Source: Bisporella sp. PMI_857 | Lineage: Eukaryota > Ascomycota > Leotiomycetes > Helotiales > Helotiaceae | DNA: 64,000 bases | Direction: 5' to 3' | Assembly (NCBI GenBank): GCA_021307315.1 | Contig: JAJSPD010000055.1 | Span: 1 to 64,000 of the forward strand | Shown: positions 9,700 through 22,849 of the stretch, piece after piece | Numbering within the stretch: the first letter of the stretch is position 1 | How the letters are laid out: every line of letters begins with the position of its first letter | Position numbers and translations under genes: made by a program | The notes under the pieces: model-generated | What the model saw: the letters and a program-made list of their open reading frames with translations, nothing else | Databases searched by the model: none | What the model was told of the DNA's origin: nothing

Positions 9700-11598
9700 T
9701 CACAAGCGCCCTTTTGCTGCTTTGTCCTTGAGCTTCTTACTCAATGGGGCGGTGGTGGTGCCGTTGATGAGGATGGGTGACGTCGGCGCGGTGACGTTTT
9801 GTGATGCGGGCGGTAGAGGAGTTGGTGTGGCTGTCGGTGTGGCAGGAGCAGTGGTGTTCAGCTCAGCCGGCAGTGAAATAGGGGGAGCTGTGACATTGGC
9901 AGGAGCCGTAGGAGAAGGCAGGACGACAGTTTCATTCAATGGCGCTGGTGACACCGGAGTTGTGCTATTCAGAGCTGGAGGAGAGGTTGGTGACGCCGTG
10001 GTGTTATCTACAGGAAGGGGGGCCGTAACGTTCAATGACGGTGGAGGTGGTGGAGTGGTGACATTCAGAGCTGGGTCAGATGGAGCTGTAAGGTTCGAAG
10101 CCGGTGGCGCCGTGGCGTTTAAGGCAGGTGGAGGCGGAATCGCAGCGGCAGTTTTTTCCGGTTCTGCCGTGACACTTGCTGAAGATGGTGGTACAGCAGC
10201 TTCTGTTCCATTGGTTGGAAGAGTAGCATTATTGGCCACGTCAGGGACTTCAGCGGTTGGTAGAGGAGCTGAAGTTGCTGTTGCTGTGCTACCAGCTCCC
10301 TGATCTAGAGTGACCGTGCTGAGGATTGTTGATGCGGGTAGAGTGGTTGTTATGGTTGAAACCTGGCCATCAATAGTCTGTGTGACTGTCGTAATATGAG
10401 GCGGCTGGGTAAGAACAATGACGATGACTTGGGGATGTCCTCCGTTTCCTGGGCGTCCACCCTCATGAGCAAGTGTTTGAGTAGCCAGCTGAGTCACGGT
10501 TCGAGTCTCCGTGCTTAAAATTGTGGTTGCATCAATGCTTGTGACCGTCTCAACAACTTGACCACCAATCGTAGTAGTGATTGTCGAGACTTGGGCAGGC
10601 TGAGAAATGACTACAACAACCGTCTCCGCGCTGGTAGTTTCAACTATTGATAATAATCAGTATCTTAGTCTCCCGAGCTTTCGTTAGATCGCAACGTACC
10701 CACAGTTCCATCTGCGGTCCCTGTAGCTTTATGTTCTCCACTCAGCACAGTGGTGACCGTAACTACAGTCTGTCCACCTTGAGGCGCATCTAAGGTTGCT
10801 GTAATAGTTTTGCTTTCCACACTTTCATGTTCTGCTTGCTGACCCTCTGTGGCAGTCACAGTAACGACAGATTGTTCACCTCCAGCGACTGTGATTGTGC
10901 TGATAAATGTGGAAAGAACATGAGTAGCCGGTTCGGTGTTTGCTTCTGGGCTTTCTTGTCCCTCGAGAGTAGAAGTCACGGTAACGACAGATGGTTCGCC
11001 TCCAGCTGCTGCTATTGTGCTCGTAAATACGGAAAGGGCAGGAGAGGGAGGTTCTGTTTTTGCTTCCTGGCTATCTTGTCCCTCAGGAATGGAAGTCACG
11101 GTAACAACCTGTTGGCCACCGGCTAAGGTGGTGGTGATGGTCGAAACCACTGGGCTTCCAATCACAAGGCCATCGGCTGATGACTGTGCTTGAGCTGTAG
11201 GACAACTATCCACGGTCACGGTGCTAACGACGACCTGCGTGTGCGTAACAGTGAGACATGCTGTAGATGACGCCGACGAAGCTGTTCCGGCAAGAACTGA
11301 GGCGGTTGCGTTCAATCCCAGAAGCGGTGGCGCAGTTGATGCTAACTGGCCAGCTGAATTCGGTTGCGGTGATTTCGCTTTCGCGGCTTTCCTAAGCGCA
11401 TCTGCAAGATTGCGAGATACGGCAGTAGGGGAGTCATCAGCAACTTCAAAGTTTCTGTGCCCAAGTTAGCTTAACATTCGCCAGAGCTCCTAGAGGGCAA
11501 ACATACGCAACACGTTTGATAAAATCTATTGGACCAGCAACAGCTGATGTGGAAAAGGAAGCGGCTAGCGCCAACGAAAGAAGAAAGTCAGACCGCAT
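9700..11598 (-). CDS. Secreted mucin-like Thr/Ser/Pro-rich protein with tandem repeats
   Basis: Probably an extracellular or cell-wall glycoprotein. Exons 11507-11598, 10700-11454 and 9700-10643 join in frame to 596 residues. The start gives a classical signal peptide (MRSDFLLSLALAASFSTSAVA) followed by GPIDFIKR, a possible Kex2 dibasic site. The body alternates TVT/VVTVTS-type beta-prone threonine stretches with acidic linkers. Two near-identical 40-residue units (120 bp apart at 10855, 10975 and 11095) carry GGE-x-S-V-V-T-V-T and EGQxSxEAxTEP. The last third is Pro/Ala/Thr-rich with many N-x-T sequons (ALNVT, LNSTT, ANVTAP). It ends in a basic tail (KKLKDKAAKGRL) and not a hydrophobic GPI signal. 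Both introns have good GTATGT/GTACGT donors and CAG/TAG acceptors. No enzymatic domain is seen. Confidence 0.8.
10855..11100 (-). repeat. 120-bp tandem coding units
   Basis: The word GTCAC(A/G)GTAAC recurs at 10855, 10975 and 11095, exactly 120 bp apart, within exon 2 of the mucin-like gene. Each unit encodes 40 residues with the same GGExSVVTVT core. Spacing in whole codons keeps the frame, so copy number could vary without breaking the protein. Confidence 0.75.
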
Positions 11599-14500
11599 GC
11601 TGAAAAGAATGTATATATGAACAGGGAAGAAAAAGAGAAAGAATGTACAGCGTCCAGTGGCCTAAGACTGAGAGCACGCAGCAGTCATGAAGAGGCACAG
11701 CAATGGAAAGGTAGCATATCTTATATGATTTCTCTCATCAATGTTTCTTGTTTTGGACGAATTTCCACCTCCAATAAGCTTAAACAGTCAGGCTCATCTG
11801 ATTCGAGGCAAGCGCCTGGAGGAAAGCTTGCGGGTGGCACATCTCTCGTTGGTGAAACGCAGCGCGGATCACCATGTGTTCTGCCCACATCAGACGAGGA
11901 AGGCTGTGCCTGCATCAGATCATGATCCTCATGGTATAGACGGGGCCGGCACATCATATTGATGGCAAGCTGAAAAACAGGTCAATTATTACCGAGCGTG
12001 CTTGCGGCATTAATACTCTAGTATTCTGAAGGTAGTGAGGCTTTGTTTACTGCCAATAGATGATTACGGAACTATTCATAATCGACTGAGTGGCCGGTTC
12101 GTTGTGTCGTGTGTATTTAACAACTGATTCCAAGTTTTCGAGAACCGGGTATCGAAGAAGTGTGTGGCAGAAGTTTAGTTCAATGGGCTCTCTTGAGAAG
12201 GACAGGCATATGCTTGCTTCCATGACTATTGTGCCTACCATCACCTCACATCATGCCTCTGGTTCGGAATCTCAAACGACAGTAGCAATGAGCAATCAAT
12301 CCTGAGCGGATATCATCCATAAACAACAATTTTATCTGAAGCGCCAAGATGTATTTGGCAAACAAGACATCGTCTCAAACTTCGACATTTGGTGGTTCGG
12401 GTGGGTCTTAAACGTACCAAGCAATTAAGCGAGCGATCCCCAAACAGAATGTTCCGAGATCTCAGGCACAGAGTGTATGAGATGGCAATCAACGGGATGA
12501 CAGCCTCATCGGATAGCGCTGATGTGCTGATGTGCTGCTGGGATGGACTATTCTTTTAATGCTAAGAGGGGGCAAATCCGTGAAATGAGGAGCTAGCACA
12601 GCCTCAATAGATGAAACGGCCTTTCATTTGCTTCTTTCTGCTGCAAACGATGTTCCGAGGCATACTAAAGAATTCTAGAAGATTCATTGTTTAGGAAAGG
12701 TAAAGAACACGCCCAAGATAATTGATAAGCGGATCCGGCTATGTAATTTGAATGTTGCTTCGCTCCCGTATGGATTCGATAAGACAATGTTTATAGGAGG
12801 GGGAAAAATAACAGAAAAAGAAACAAGAAACGGCACACCTCGGGATATCACAGCACCCCGGATCACTAGATACAACCAATGATCTTTGTGGTGGCGATCA
12901 AACGCATTCCGGCCCTCAAATCTTGATCTCGATCCCGGAACACGTGACCTATGCTCTCAGTCACTTTAGGCTTTTGGGTCTTGTCACCACCCCCCTTTAG
13001 AATGACACTTTCTACGAGCTCAATGACCATATAATATGTGCTGCCTATGAGGCAATGCTTTGAAGAGAAAAATGACTGAACTTGTCTGTTATCCCTACTG
13101 TTCCCCTAGCATCCAAGTTATCAATAATAACACTTCTAGATAACATAACACACTCGTGCCAAGTACCTTCGAATTCCCCTGTATCAAGTTTCGGCATCGT
13201 GCCTTTGAATAGGGAGACTCAGAAGGTAGAGACTCTTGATGTCGTTCCCAAGCGTACAAGGACAATTTGCATAGTTGATAAGTCACTTTTCCGCGTCTCA
13301 AAAAGAAATTATGTTATTCGTCGACGCCCAACTATGGACATCAGAAGCCATTCAGAATCTCCCTCGCTCCAGTCGATGATCTAAGCATATACTCCATAGA
13401 GCAGAAAGGTTGTAGGTCACATGACCTAAAAATGACCCAAACACTGAAAATCGATAGTGGAGCCGAAATGGCCTGCCTATCGGAATGAGAGGATCAGCTT
13501 ACGGAGCGGCAAAGCCGATCACCAAAAAGACACTTTTTTGGCGGATCTGTTGGTCACCGATTAGGCCGTCATATGTCACCTCAGTTGCTGTTTGAATCCT
13601 TCGTTGTTGTTTTAAGAAATTTTGTGGCTAGGAGAGAGGTAACGTCGTGAGGTTGACGCTGATGACGTGCGCGCACACTTGGCACCTTCCTGATGAGCTT
13701 TGGTGCTAGCCTGAAGCTCCAGACTAGACGGTATGCTTAGAATGCAGACCGCAAGATAAGACCTTGGGGAAGCGGATTGCCTTTATATTTGAGTCAGCAG
13801 GATGGTTCAAACGGGGCACTGAGAGGGAAACTGTGGCGGCGCCATGGCTCACGTTTTTCAAACACAGAACGCTAAGCGAGCACTCTGGGGAGATGAGACT
13901 CACGCGTCTATCGTTTCTACTTCCTATGAGTGCTTATTGTCCAAGCGACGTTTTTCTTCAGCTTGTGGAGCCGAGAGGGCGGGTTTTCCGTTTGGTGGAT
14001 TCTTCCGTTCGGGATTTGATGTCAAGTAAACGACCTGTGCTGGAGGTAATTGCTTGTATCGAGATGAAACGGACGAATGAGCAGAGCAATTGTACCTTTG
14101 AGAGAAATGGGGTAGCATCAAGTCCTGTACAGGAGGCTTGCAGATTGATCATGTTGGTGAAAAGCTCGATCTACCCTCTGTCAGCCTGGGGGGGAGGGGG
14201 AGCTTGGCCCGAGTACAAGAGGTGAAGAAAAAGATGGGGGCAGGGAGAAAGAGGAGTGTGTGTGTGTGTGGAAGTGTGATATGTGTGAGAGAGAGGAAAG
14301 ATGTTTCCTTAGCTCACCGCTTCTTGCTATGACCACCCGTTCTAGATGCACACCACGGTTGTGCCCGGCACTATAAAATCTTGGCATTTCTCCCCTTTTT
14401 TCAGATCCCAGTGATGGAAAAGTTACTTTCATTTCTTACAATAATTGTGCAAAGTATTAATTAGCATACTCGCATGAAGATATGTACTGATCGATTTATT

Positions 14501-16200
14501 TTTCTATAAGATGCTTTTCAATGCATACCCTAAGCACTCCTTAACAACGTAGGAGCCATGTCAATAATCATCCTAATGCCTGTGAGCAGAGATTTTCCGC
14601 TCTGCATGTTCGCGATTCTGTATAGATTGTGCAACGATCTTCCTTACACTTACTTATCTGGTGTGGTATGGCTAGACCTATAATACCACTCTTTATCTAT
14701 ATTATCGATAGAGCAACACGCACCATCGATCTGAGAAAAAAAAGCTGCTACTACAGTACCCCAGTTCGCGAATTAATATGCGGGGCTTGCCATCGCTGTT
14801 AATACTCCTTATATTATACCTCGTAGGGCTCAACATTAACACCCTCTCGTTTTCGGTCGTAGCCAAGCCAACATTTTTCAACAATATATTAATAAGTCGA
14901 CTGATATAGGAAGCATATGGACCCAAAATAGTAGTCATTCAAGCTACGCGAAACTCGTTTTGACAGACGAAGCAGTGTCCAAGCTAAACATCATGTTCAG
15001 CACTTTGGCAGTTGACACTATTCGTCATTCCCGAGCCGCGACGGCTCTTTCTGAAGAATTAATTCCGCACACCAAGCCACTTCCATAGTTCCACTTATAA
15101 GGCTTGCCACGGACCTTACGCAGCTAAGTAAAAAGAACCCACAGAAGGAAAATTGGTTGAAATTCAAGCCGCAAGAGCGAATAAACTCAAAAGTGCATAC
15201 TGCCCCTATCCGGCATATTCATGGCGGCGGCTTTGCCATGGGTCAAACGCCGATGGAGCTTGTATCGCAGCTGATAGGTAGAGATGCGCTCCAATGAAAG
15301 GCTTCCCGCTGTGATTGTGACTATGTATGGTCGACACCGCATCCAGTCCTGTTGACTTGTCGTGAAGGATACATATTAGTGCAAGACAAGCTAGATCAGC
15401 TGTGCGCATGATGCAAAGAACGAGTGACCATTGTTCTACTTCGTAATAATTATAGTTCTTGCTTCTGATACTTACCCAGTGATGATTTATATCAATATCC
15501 ACATCTCACTACCTCTAGATTTGCTTTTGTGAGACGGAGCACATCTACCTCAATCCGCGTATTTTCGGTGCATCCGAAAGTCTACTCCAACTCAAATGGA
15601 AGCACCGCAGCTGGTTGCAACTTTTTCTGTCTCGACGTCAGCCCTTTTCCGTTCCAGCATCGGTCGGAAAATAAAATCCTTTGGAAGATGATACTCGTAG
15701 AGGTTGTGGCCTTGAATTCTTGAACCCAATTGTCCATCAGCCTCCCCCGAGACCAACCACTATGCAGATCTCCCTTGTCGCCTCACCGCAACAGGATACA
15801 TAGGGGTAAATGTTTGGTCCCAAGAGCTTTCTGGATGGTAGCATCATCCGAAGGCGCGGAACTCTGGTAGTGTTTTAGTAGGTTGTGACCTGCTGCTCTC
15901 AGGGTTTACCCGTATGCGGTGCTGTCCTGTAGTGTAGTGCAGTATATAGTATTAGTGTAATGTTCTGTCCTGTGCGGGTACCTCAGAAGATGCTGGTCGC
16001 ACAGGTCAGCTCAGGGAAGGCAAAGAAAGGCAAGGTAAGTAAGGTATACGTATCACACGGTTCACCAGGCTATCCACCCATGTGCCCGACCCTGCGGAGC
16101 CCACTCTAGGTCGACTCCCAGCCAAAACCCTCGCTCTCCCCAGGCGGCGACCACGGTACAGTAGAGATTGCTGGTCACGGTTAGAAATACAAAGTAGCTC
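11599..16200. other. Long gene-poor interval
   Basis: About 4.6 kb with no gene I can support. The longest frame (13764-14225, 153 codons) has no domain, signal or splice context and changes character midway. A short GT microsatellite lies near 14257-14272. AT-rich patches occur around 14440-14940. CACGTGAC is present near 12940. The first few hundred bases must hold the promoter of the mucin-like gene. Confidence 0.5.
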
Positions 16201-16932
16201 CAGTTAGAAACCTATCAAATACTCAATCATCCTTCGCACTCACTCACTCGCTATTTCTTCTTCTCACAAATTGTTGAACAGAGGCGTTCTGTGGTCGAAT
16301 TTCTTGAATTCTCATCATCTGCGTTGGGTAAAATTCCTGGCTCGACTAGGCTAGAGGCTTTTTCGCGTTTATTTAGCGGACGACAAGCCGTCCCCCGTCC
16401 TCGATTTTATTACCTCTAACAATCTTTAAAGTACCTACTGGCACCACCAAGATTGATCCTTCTTTTCCTCCCTTCCCTTCACCTCACTTCACCTCACCTC
16501 TTCTCACCTTTCATCATTTCAAAACCCTAGCATTCCTTTCAACGACCACGATTTGGATGCTTCGCGACTAACGACAAACCTGATACTTTAATTTTACGAG
16601 CCCACGAACCCTGGTCATCATTTCCTAGCAACGAAGGGAACCCCACAAGAAAGGAGAAAAAAGGGAGCAAAGTCTCAACTACATCCGCCATCGTCAATCT
16701 TTTCCTGCCCCCCCAAGAACAATCTCTTGCAGCTATTTACGCGACACGCATTGCTTGCGCATCTCACCGTCGAAAATCTTCTTCTGCCGCCGCTTCTGCA
16801 CAACCTTCGTGGAGTTTGGAGCAGCTGTCCAAGTTGATCACAACGTGCTTCCATCGGCTCCTTGCATAAATTTATTGGAGTCCGCTAGCATTATATCTCT
16901 ATCCTGACCAAAAGGACAACAAGCAGCTCAGT
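16200..16932 (+). promoter_or_regulatory. Probable long pyrimidine-rich leader of RRM-R3H gene
   Basis: The 700 bases before the ATG at 16933 are strikingly C/T-rich on the plus strand, for example TTCCTCCCTTCCCTTCACC and repeated CACCTCACTTCACCTCACC around 16460-16515, with C-runs near 16709. Such tracts are usual in core promoters and 5' UTRs of well-expressed filamentous-fungal genes. At least one upstream ATG (about 16556) is present. The transcription start is not determinable. Confidence 0.45.
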
Positions 16933-18969
16933 ATGGATCAAAGATATGCCAGCACATATGACTCTTTCTCGTCCAACCGGTCGCCCAGCACGTCTCGTTT
17001 CAATCCAACCATCAACCGTCAATCATCAAGACACTTTGAGCAGGGCACCATCCCCGGCTTCTACCCAAGCTCAGAGAACCAGCAGCAGCGACTATTCAAT
17101 GGAGCAAGTAATGGACAACCTCTGGACCGAAACGATGGCTCTCAGTACGGCTACGACGTACCACCAGTCCCGAGCCTAAACACTCACGTTAACCCATTTA
17201 GCAATTATTTTGATGGACCTGATATGTCACTGAACAGAGGTGCGCATACAATAAGTGGCGGTCGGCCCCGTAACAATAGGGCAATACCCGTTGTAAGCTA
17301 TAGTACCCTCGTTGCTATAGTTGAGTTTCCTCTCACTAAATCTCCACAGGATATGTTCGCACTACCACAAACAGCACCACTAACACCGCAATCCCAGCCT
17401 TGGGCGTCGGAGAGGTCGCACAATGGCACACTTGGTGGATGGAACGATTATCCAGATTCAGCACAACATAATTTGAGACAGGGCGTTCCCGCTCCGAAAC
17501 CTTTTCAGGGACGTACTCAAAATCTTGATGCAAATGGCGAAATTGGTGAGCCAGAAGCCCTGATTCCAACTGCCATTGTCATCAAGAACATCCCTTTCGC
17601 TGTCAAAAAAGAGCAACTTCTTTCGATCATGTCAGAAATGGATCTTCCACTTCCTTACGCGTTCAATTATCATTTCGACCAAGGAGTTTTTAGAGGCCTA
17701 GCTTTCGCAAACTTTTCAACCGCCGAAGAGACCGCGGATGTTATCGCGAGAATGAATCATTTGGATCTTGTTGGAAGAAAGCTGCGTGTCGAGTACAAAC
17801 GAATGTTGCCTGCGGAAGACCGCGAGCGCATCGAGCGAGAAAAAAGACAGAAGCGAGGGCAGTTACAAGAACAACACGAAAACAATGGCACAATTATGCT
17901 CCATGCCCAAGCATCCGTTAGCTCGCTAGGCTCACATCGACCACCAGCAATCTCTCCTTCACCGGTATCTCAACGAACTATGTTGGGAAATGACCCTGCA
18001 GGTATGAACATCTTCAAAGAAGCACAAGCTTACATCGATACTAACATACTTAGACTCCATCGATTATAATAACAGACGAGTTCGAGAGCTGCTGGAACAA
18101 GTCATGGCTTTTAAATATAATCCTGACAGACCAAATATGGTGATGGACATTGGATCTGATGATAGACGAATTGTCCATATTCTGGCTCAAGAAAACGGAC
18201 TTGAACACAGATCTGAAGGTGATGGCGATCGGCGTTATTTGGTTCTCACAAGAAAGACGGAGAGTTCAGCGAGCGCTACCACGCAATATTACGAGCCTCA
18301 TACCCACCAACAACCTCGCACCCTGAATCGTTCGGCAACAACAGATCTTAGCAGTGAACGAGATCGTTTCAATGGTGGCTTGAGCAGACAGCCGTCAACT
18401 ACTCTGATGCCTTTCAACCACACTTCTCCTGGCAATGAAGGTGCCAGCCATGGGAGCGTGCGGGCTGCAAAATCGTTTGGTGATTTGAAGGGCTATCGTT
18501 CAACCTCAAGCTTTCAAGCGGAGATGAATCACTATCCTTCAAATAGATTTTACGATGGTAGGCCTATAGGAGGAACAACCCAGCACACTCCGACGTCGGC
18601 GGAAGGCTATGATGACGCCGAGCTCCGTTCTTTGACGAATGGTGTCAACAATATGACTCTTCCTACTCCAATTGGTGGTCGTATATCTACACGTCCAAAT
18701 CATGAGACTAGTACTGCTGGTCCTATCGGAAGTCAACGTCCTAACGGCAATTATAATGAGAGTGCCTCAAATGGTACATCCAGTGTACCTCAAAGGCAGC
18801 CCACCCTTCCTCCCATGAATGGTTCAACCCGAGGATTTGCTAGGGGTAGAAATGGCCATGCTCAGCGCGGAAGTGGTAAGCACACCTCATAGCCTCGAAA
18901 GCAGAAGATATTAACCTCAATTTAGATTCTTCCGATAGCACTGGACCCTCAAGGGGAAGGCATCAATAG
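16933..18969 (+). CDS. RNA-binding protein with RRM and R3H domains (Pin4/Cip type)
   Basis: Likely cytoplasmic mRNA-binding regulator. Exons 16933-17292, 17350-18001, 18054-18875 and 18926-18969 give 625 residues. A disordered Ser/Asn/Gln-rich N-terminus opens MDQRYASTYDSFSSNRSPST. An RRM follows, with RNP2-like AIVIKNIPF, RNP1-like RGLAFANF and a basic extension (RVEYKRMLPAEDRERIEREK). An R3H domain follows after the third exon junction: DDRRIVHILAQENGLEHRS contains the R-x3-H signature. The C-terminus is low complexity and ends in RG-rich ARGRNG and SRGRHQ. Intron 1 (57 nt, GTAAGC...CACAG) is a multiple of three without a stop, so its retention would add 19 residues. The RRM-to-R3H order matches fungal Pin4 / S. 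pombe Cip1-Cip2-like proteins. Orthology is inferred from architecture. Confidence 0.82.
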
Positions 18970-21350
18970 TAACCGCTAAGAGCCTCTTCTATGGTCCCAA
19001 AGGTTTTACCAAAAAAAAAGGTCCCTTCACGATATTACGAATTTAGATTTGTACTACACACTTGCGACACGATGTTAGCCTGGAGTGTATCAGCAAGCTA
19101 TGTCTAACGAGTATACGTTATCAACTCGTAAACTGGAGTTTGTGTTCATGCGTTAGCATTGTTGGCGTTTTGTTCTTCTTACATTGTCGCGGTTATCTTT
19201 CATCATGTCTCTTGCGTTTGGACGCAAGACACTCGAATCGATCTGTCAGGCTATGATAGTTTCGGTATATATACGCATCTACATTACGGAAACACGACTT
19301 GGACGATGGCGGACGAATTCTCTTCCCCCAAGGAATTTTGCATGCAAAATCAAAAATATCATTTATACCATTCACGAACACCTCCAAATGACACGGAATA
19401 TCATTAAATACAGCGAACTGGGCAACCATGACGAACTAACGCTGCTATGACCGTCTTCTTCTACGTCTCGAATACCCCTCACATCGGATCTCAACCTAAT
19501 AGAAGGCCCGAAAATCAAGCCTTGCTTTGTCTTACGGCCCACATATACCACGAGCTCTCCGAAATGTGTTTCTCGGGACGAGACGAGCTTACGATTGAAA
19601 CAACAAAATTTTGCGCGCGCATGTTCTTCTTCCCTCTCGACTGCTGGTTGGTTGGCCCCCTTTTTACCTTCTTTTTAAGCCCAAGGGTGTTTTTCAGCGG
19701 AACGAAGATGGGCGGATGAACTGGAAATTGGGTGAAACGAAACACAAGTGAGTTTGCGAAGCGATAAAAAAGATCGAAACACTTCTTCCTGTACTACATC
19801 ATTATGCGCTTGCATGTTTTTGTTTTGCGGTATGTCAGATGTTTTATCTATCATTATTAATATCTGCTTGTCTCTCGCTTTCTTGCCTGCTAGTGTGGTG
19901 CGGCATATGGCGGGTTCATTAGGTGGCGGGGAGGTTGTCCTGGAAATTGCATGGGAAAGAGGGAGGTGGATTTCTGGAGCACCTGTTTGTGCTTTGGTCC
20001 GCGGCGTACTGGTTCAGGTATAATAATAGGATATCGTTTGCAAATCATTTGCCATTTGTACAATTTCTGTCGTGACTCCATCATATGTCCTAACGACCAG
20101 CTCACTCCTTTCTTTCTCTTTCCCTTCCTAGAATATCGATCAACCCCTCCCTCCGCTGCACTCTCTATTGAGTTACGAATACCCAACGGCAGAACCAACG
20201 CATCCAGAACTTCCATTCAACCTCAGTGCCTCTGCCGAAACCCTCATCTACCCTGTGACTGACTTGATAACCATCCCCCAAAAATCCAAGACCTTCTCCC
20301 TCTTAAAATGCAGAACACAAAAACGTCACCACCATCCGGTCCGGCCCACCCCATTCCCGAAACTCAACCCGCTTCGCCTGCCTTACCTCACCTCACCTCA
20401 CCTACACCGGAACCTACACCTACATCTGTCTTGGAGATAAACGCTCCCACCTCGCCTAAATAGGGGCACGTGAATATATTCCGACGCGAAACATTCTTAG
20501 CCTTGGAGGGGAGAGCTAGCCGTTCTCTGCGCGTATTTAGTGGGTCCATGATAGTGATGATGGGGAGATATTGTCTTTTATGCAGAGGGAGAAGGGGGCA
20601 TGTTCGTTGTTGGTGGAGGGTGAGGATCAAGATCAGGATATAAAAAAGTGCGCTGGATTTCGCGCTGGGATTCAGGCGAGATGATCCGCGCATGATTTGG
20701 GATGCTTCGTCGTGGGATGGCTAAACAGGCCACTATATCCATATCCAGGAGCCAGGTGCTTGAATATGGCTATGCTATCGTTGTACATATCACGTCTCAG
20801 CCTACAAGATCCTTGGATCACTGCTTTTTTTCTATATTCCCATCATCTATATCTTCGTACCGGCATATCCACACGCCTTGCCGATTCGCTTTCCTATTCT
20901 CCTGCCTTGCCGCGCATGTGTCGGATGATATAATCTTGATAAAGTATATATTTGACATAAATAGAACGTACATCTGGTCCACCGGAATATTCACCGGTTT
21001 GTAAAAATATCGCTGTTTATTTTGCTGCTATCTAAAAGCGTGTATATGCTCTCCTGGCTTCACACTGGGGATCATATTTAAGTGAGCGCACATGGCTAAA
21101 CAATTGAGCTTGCTAGGTTTTACTTGGAGGTTTAGATCTAATAGAAAGAAGCTTTATCGATGTATTGGATTTGTCTCCGGCGGGAGCCGATGGGTGGCCA
21201 GCATGCCGGTGATGTTGAACTGTGGAGGGTGAGGTTTGGGTCCTTGCTTGAGAGTTGGAGTTTCGACTAGATGTGGAATACGCTCTCTCGCTTTTGGAGG
21301 TGTGGGAGCTGCTCGGGATTGGGATGTTTGAGAACTAGATGGAGTGTTTG
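18970..21350. other. Intergenic, no supported gene
   Basis: Contains the 3' UTR of the RRM-R3H gene and then 2 kb of short frames in all phases (for example around 19050-20700) with no motif. A CT-rich patch near 20090-20420 (CTCACCTCACCTCACCTACA) resembles the leader of the upstream gene but is not followed by a convincing start codon and frame. Confidence 0.45.
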
Positions 21351-22260
21351 TTTTTGTATGAATTAGTTTTATAGATATTATTATTAACACAAGATCCACT
21401 TCCGTAGTAGGCACCGTTCTGAAAATTCGTTATTATTGTATATTATATTAAATGGAAGTTGCTGTCCTAACATGAAAGCGAGTCATTCTTCCGGTTGAGT
21501 GGTAAAAACTGGATTCTAGAGGTGTTTATATGCAGAATTTTTTGGTGGAGTATATTCGAAGGGACATCATAATAAGGCCACAACAGTTCCTTGAGTTTAC
21601 AAATCTGGTCCTTTTAAGAGTCTTACAGCGTTGGCTTGATTAGATTATAATATACGTGTTAATTGTATTTCTTGTATTCTATGCTATATTTCTGACGGAT
21701 AAGATTTAAAGAGCGGCTTGAAGAATGATATGGACGGGTTGGAAAATGAAGCTGCCTTTTCCTTAGTTAGGTATATATGTTTAACTTGATTTATGACAGT
21801 TATACATGAACGATGAGTGACTTAACGAGTACTGGATAATATGATTACTTTGCAGCAAAAACGTAGGATTGGCGAAGTCAATGGCAAATGGCAAATTTTA
21901 AACGACGAATGAGCAAGGCAACAAATTACGTAGTCTAATGCAAGAAGTTTAAACATACTAGGTATTAGATTTGCGGCTTTCGACCTTGCACCTTATTAGG
22001 CTCGCTCTTTTGTCATTGGTCTTACTAAGCCAAGACTTAGCAAGTATTTAACATTGTATAAAACAACAAGCAAAGGTCAAAAGTCAATATTTAAATAATG
22101 TAAGTAAAACTTTTCTATATAAAGAGCTAGTTATAGCGCTTTGCTCATCTTAAGCCTAAAGTTTAAATTAACAGAGTTAATTGTAATTTGGTGTTAATTT
22201 ATTTGTTTACAATGAAATTCTTATTTCTATACGCTAATGGTGGGTGTTTGCCGCAAGGCC
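21350..22260. other. AT-rich island
   Basis: About 0.9 kb with markedly higher A+T than its surroundings and almost no open frames. It carries stretches such as TATTGTATATTATATTAAAT and TTAAATTAACAGAGTTAATT. It could be a RIP-mutated or otherwise degenerate transposon, or simply non-coding spacer. No inverted ends were found by eye. Confidence 0.4.
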
Positions 22261-22849
22261 AAAACTCATGCTGCGTGACATACATGCGTACTATACTGTA
22301 CACAGAAAATATAGTCTAGAAAAATGAAAGTGCAAGTCCAACTTGATTTGCCTTTCGTGATGGTCTTTGAATCAAGGATTTACAGAAGCCGAAATATCCT
22401 TGCTCAACACCATTCCTTCTCACAACTCATAGGAGCAACCATGAACTATTCAGTGCAAGGGATCTTTAGCTTTTAGCCAAGAACGCGTCCCAACCATCTG
22501 TATGTACAAATCAGAGTTACGGAAAGGGTGTATGATGTTCGATGAATGCTTCGACCAGCTAGAAAAACACGGGGAGGTACGCAGAGATTCTCCCGCATTC
22601 CAATCAACTCTACACACGATCGCCACATATCTTTCGCAATCATGAAACGACAGGTAATAAGACAAAGATCTGCGTCGATCCATTCTGTTTATTCGGCGAG
22701 ACATGTCTTCATTCTCGCCTGAAATTGCTATTCCTGTTACTCTGCACATATAAAATTCCAAGTTCCGTCACCCATCGGCTTCTTTTGACCAAGAACTCAG
22801 ACCTCTCAATTCTCTCTTCTCTCTGCAGACCAATAGAGATACCGCAACC
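22260..22849. other. Upstream region of small secreted-protein gene
   Basis: No gene seen. A TATA-like TATAAAAT is at 22750-22757, about 100 bp before the ATG at 22850, and a CT-rich TCAATTCTCTCTTCTCTCTG lies directly upstream of the start. Both are consistent with a fungal promoter and leader. Confidence 0.4.

Noticed and set aside
9722..10303. 193-codon plus-strand Gly/Val-rich frame
   Set aside because: It is the antisense shadow of the Pro/Thr/Ala-rich mucin-like exon; its composition follows directly from the opposite strand.
13764..14225. 153-codon plus-strand frame
   Set aside because: No domain, changes composition midway into a G-rich stretch, no neighbouring exons.
15206..15502. 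98-codon minus-strand frame
   Set aside because: No motif or supporting splice sites, and it lies in an otherwise non-coding interval.
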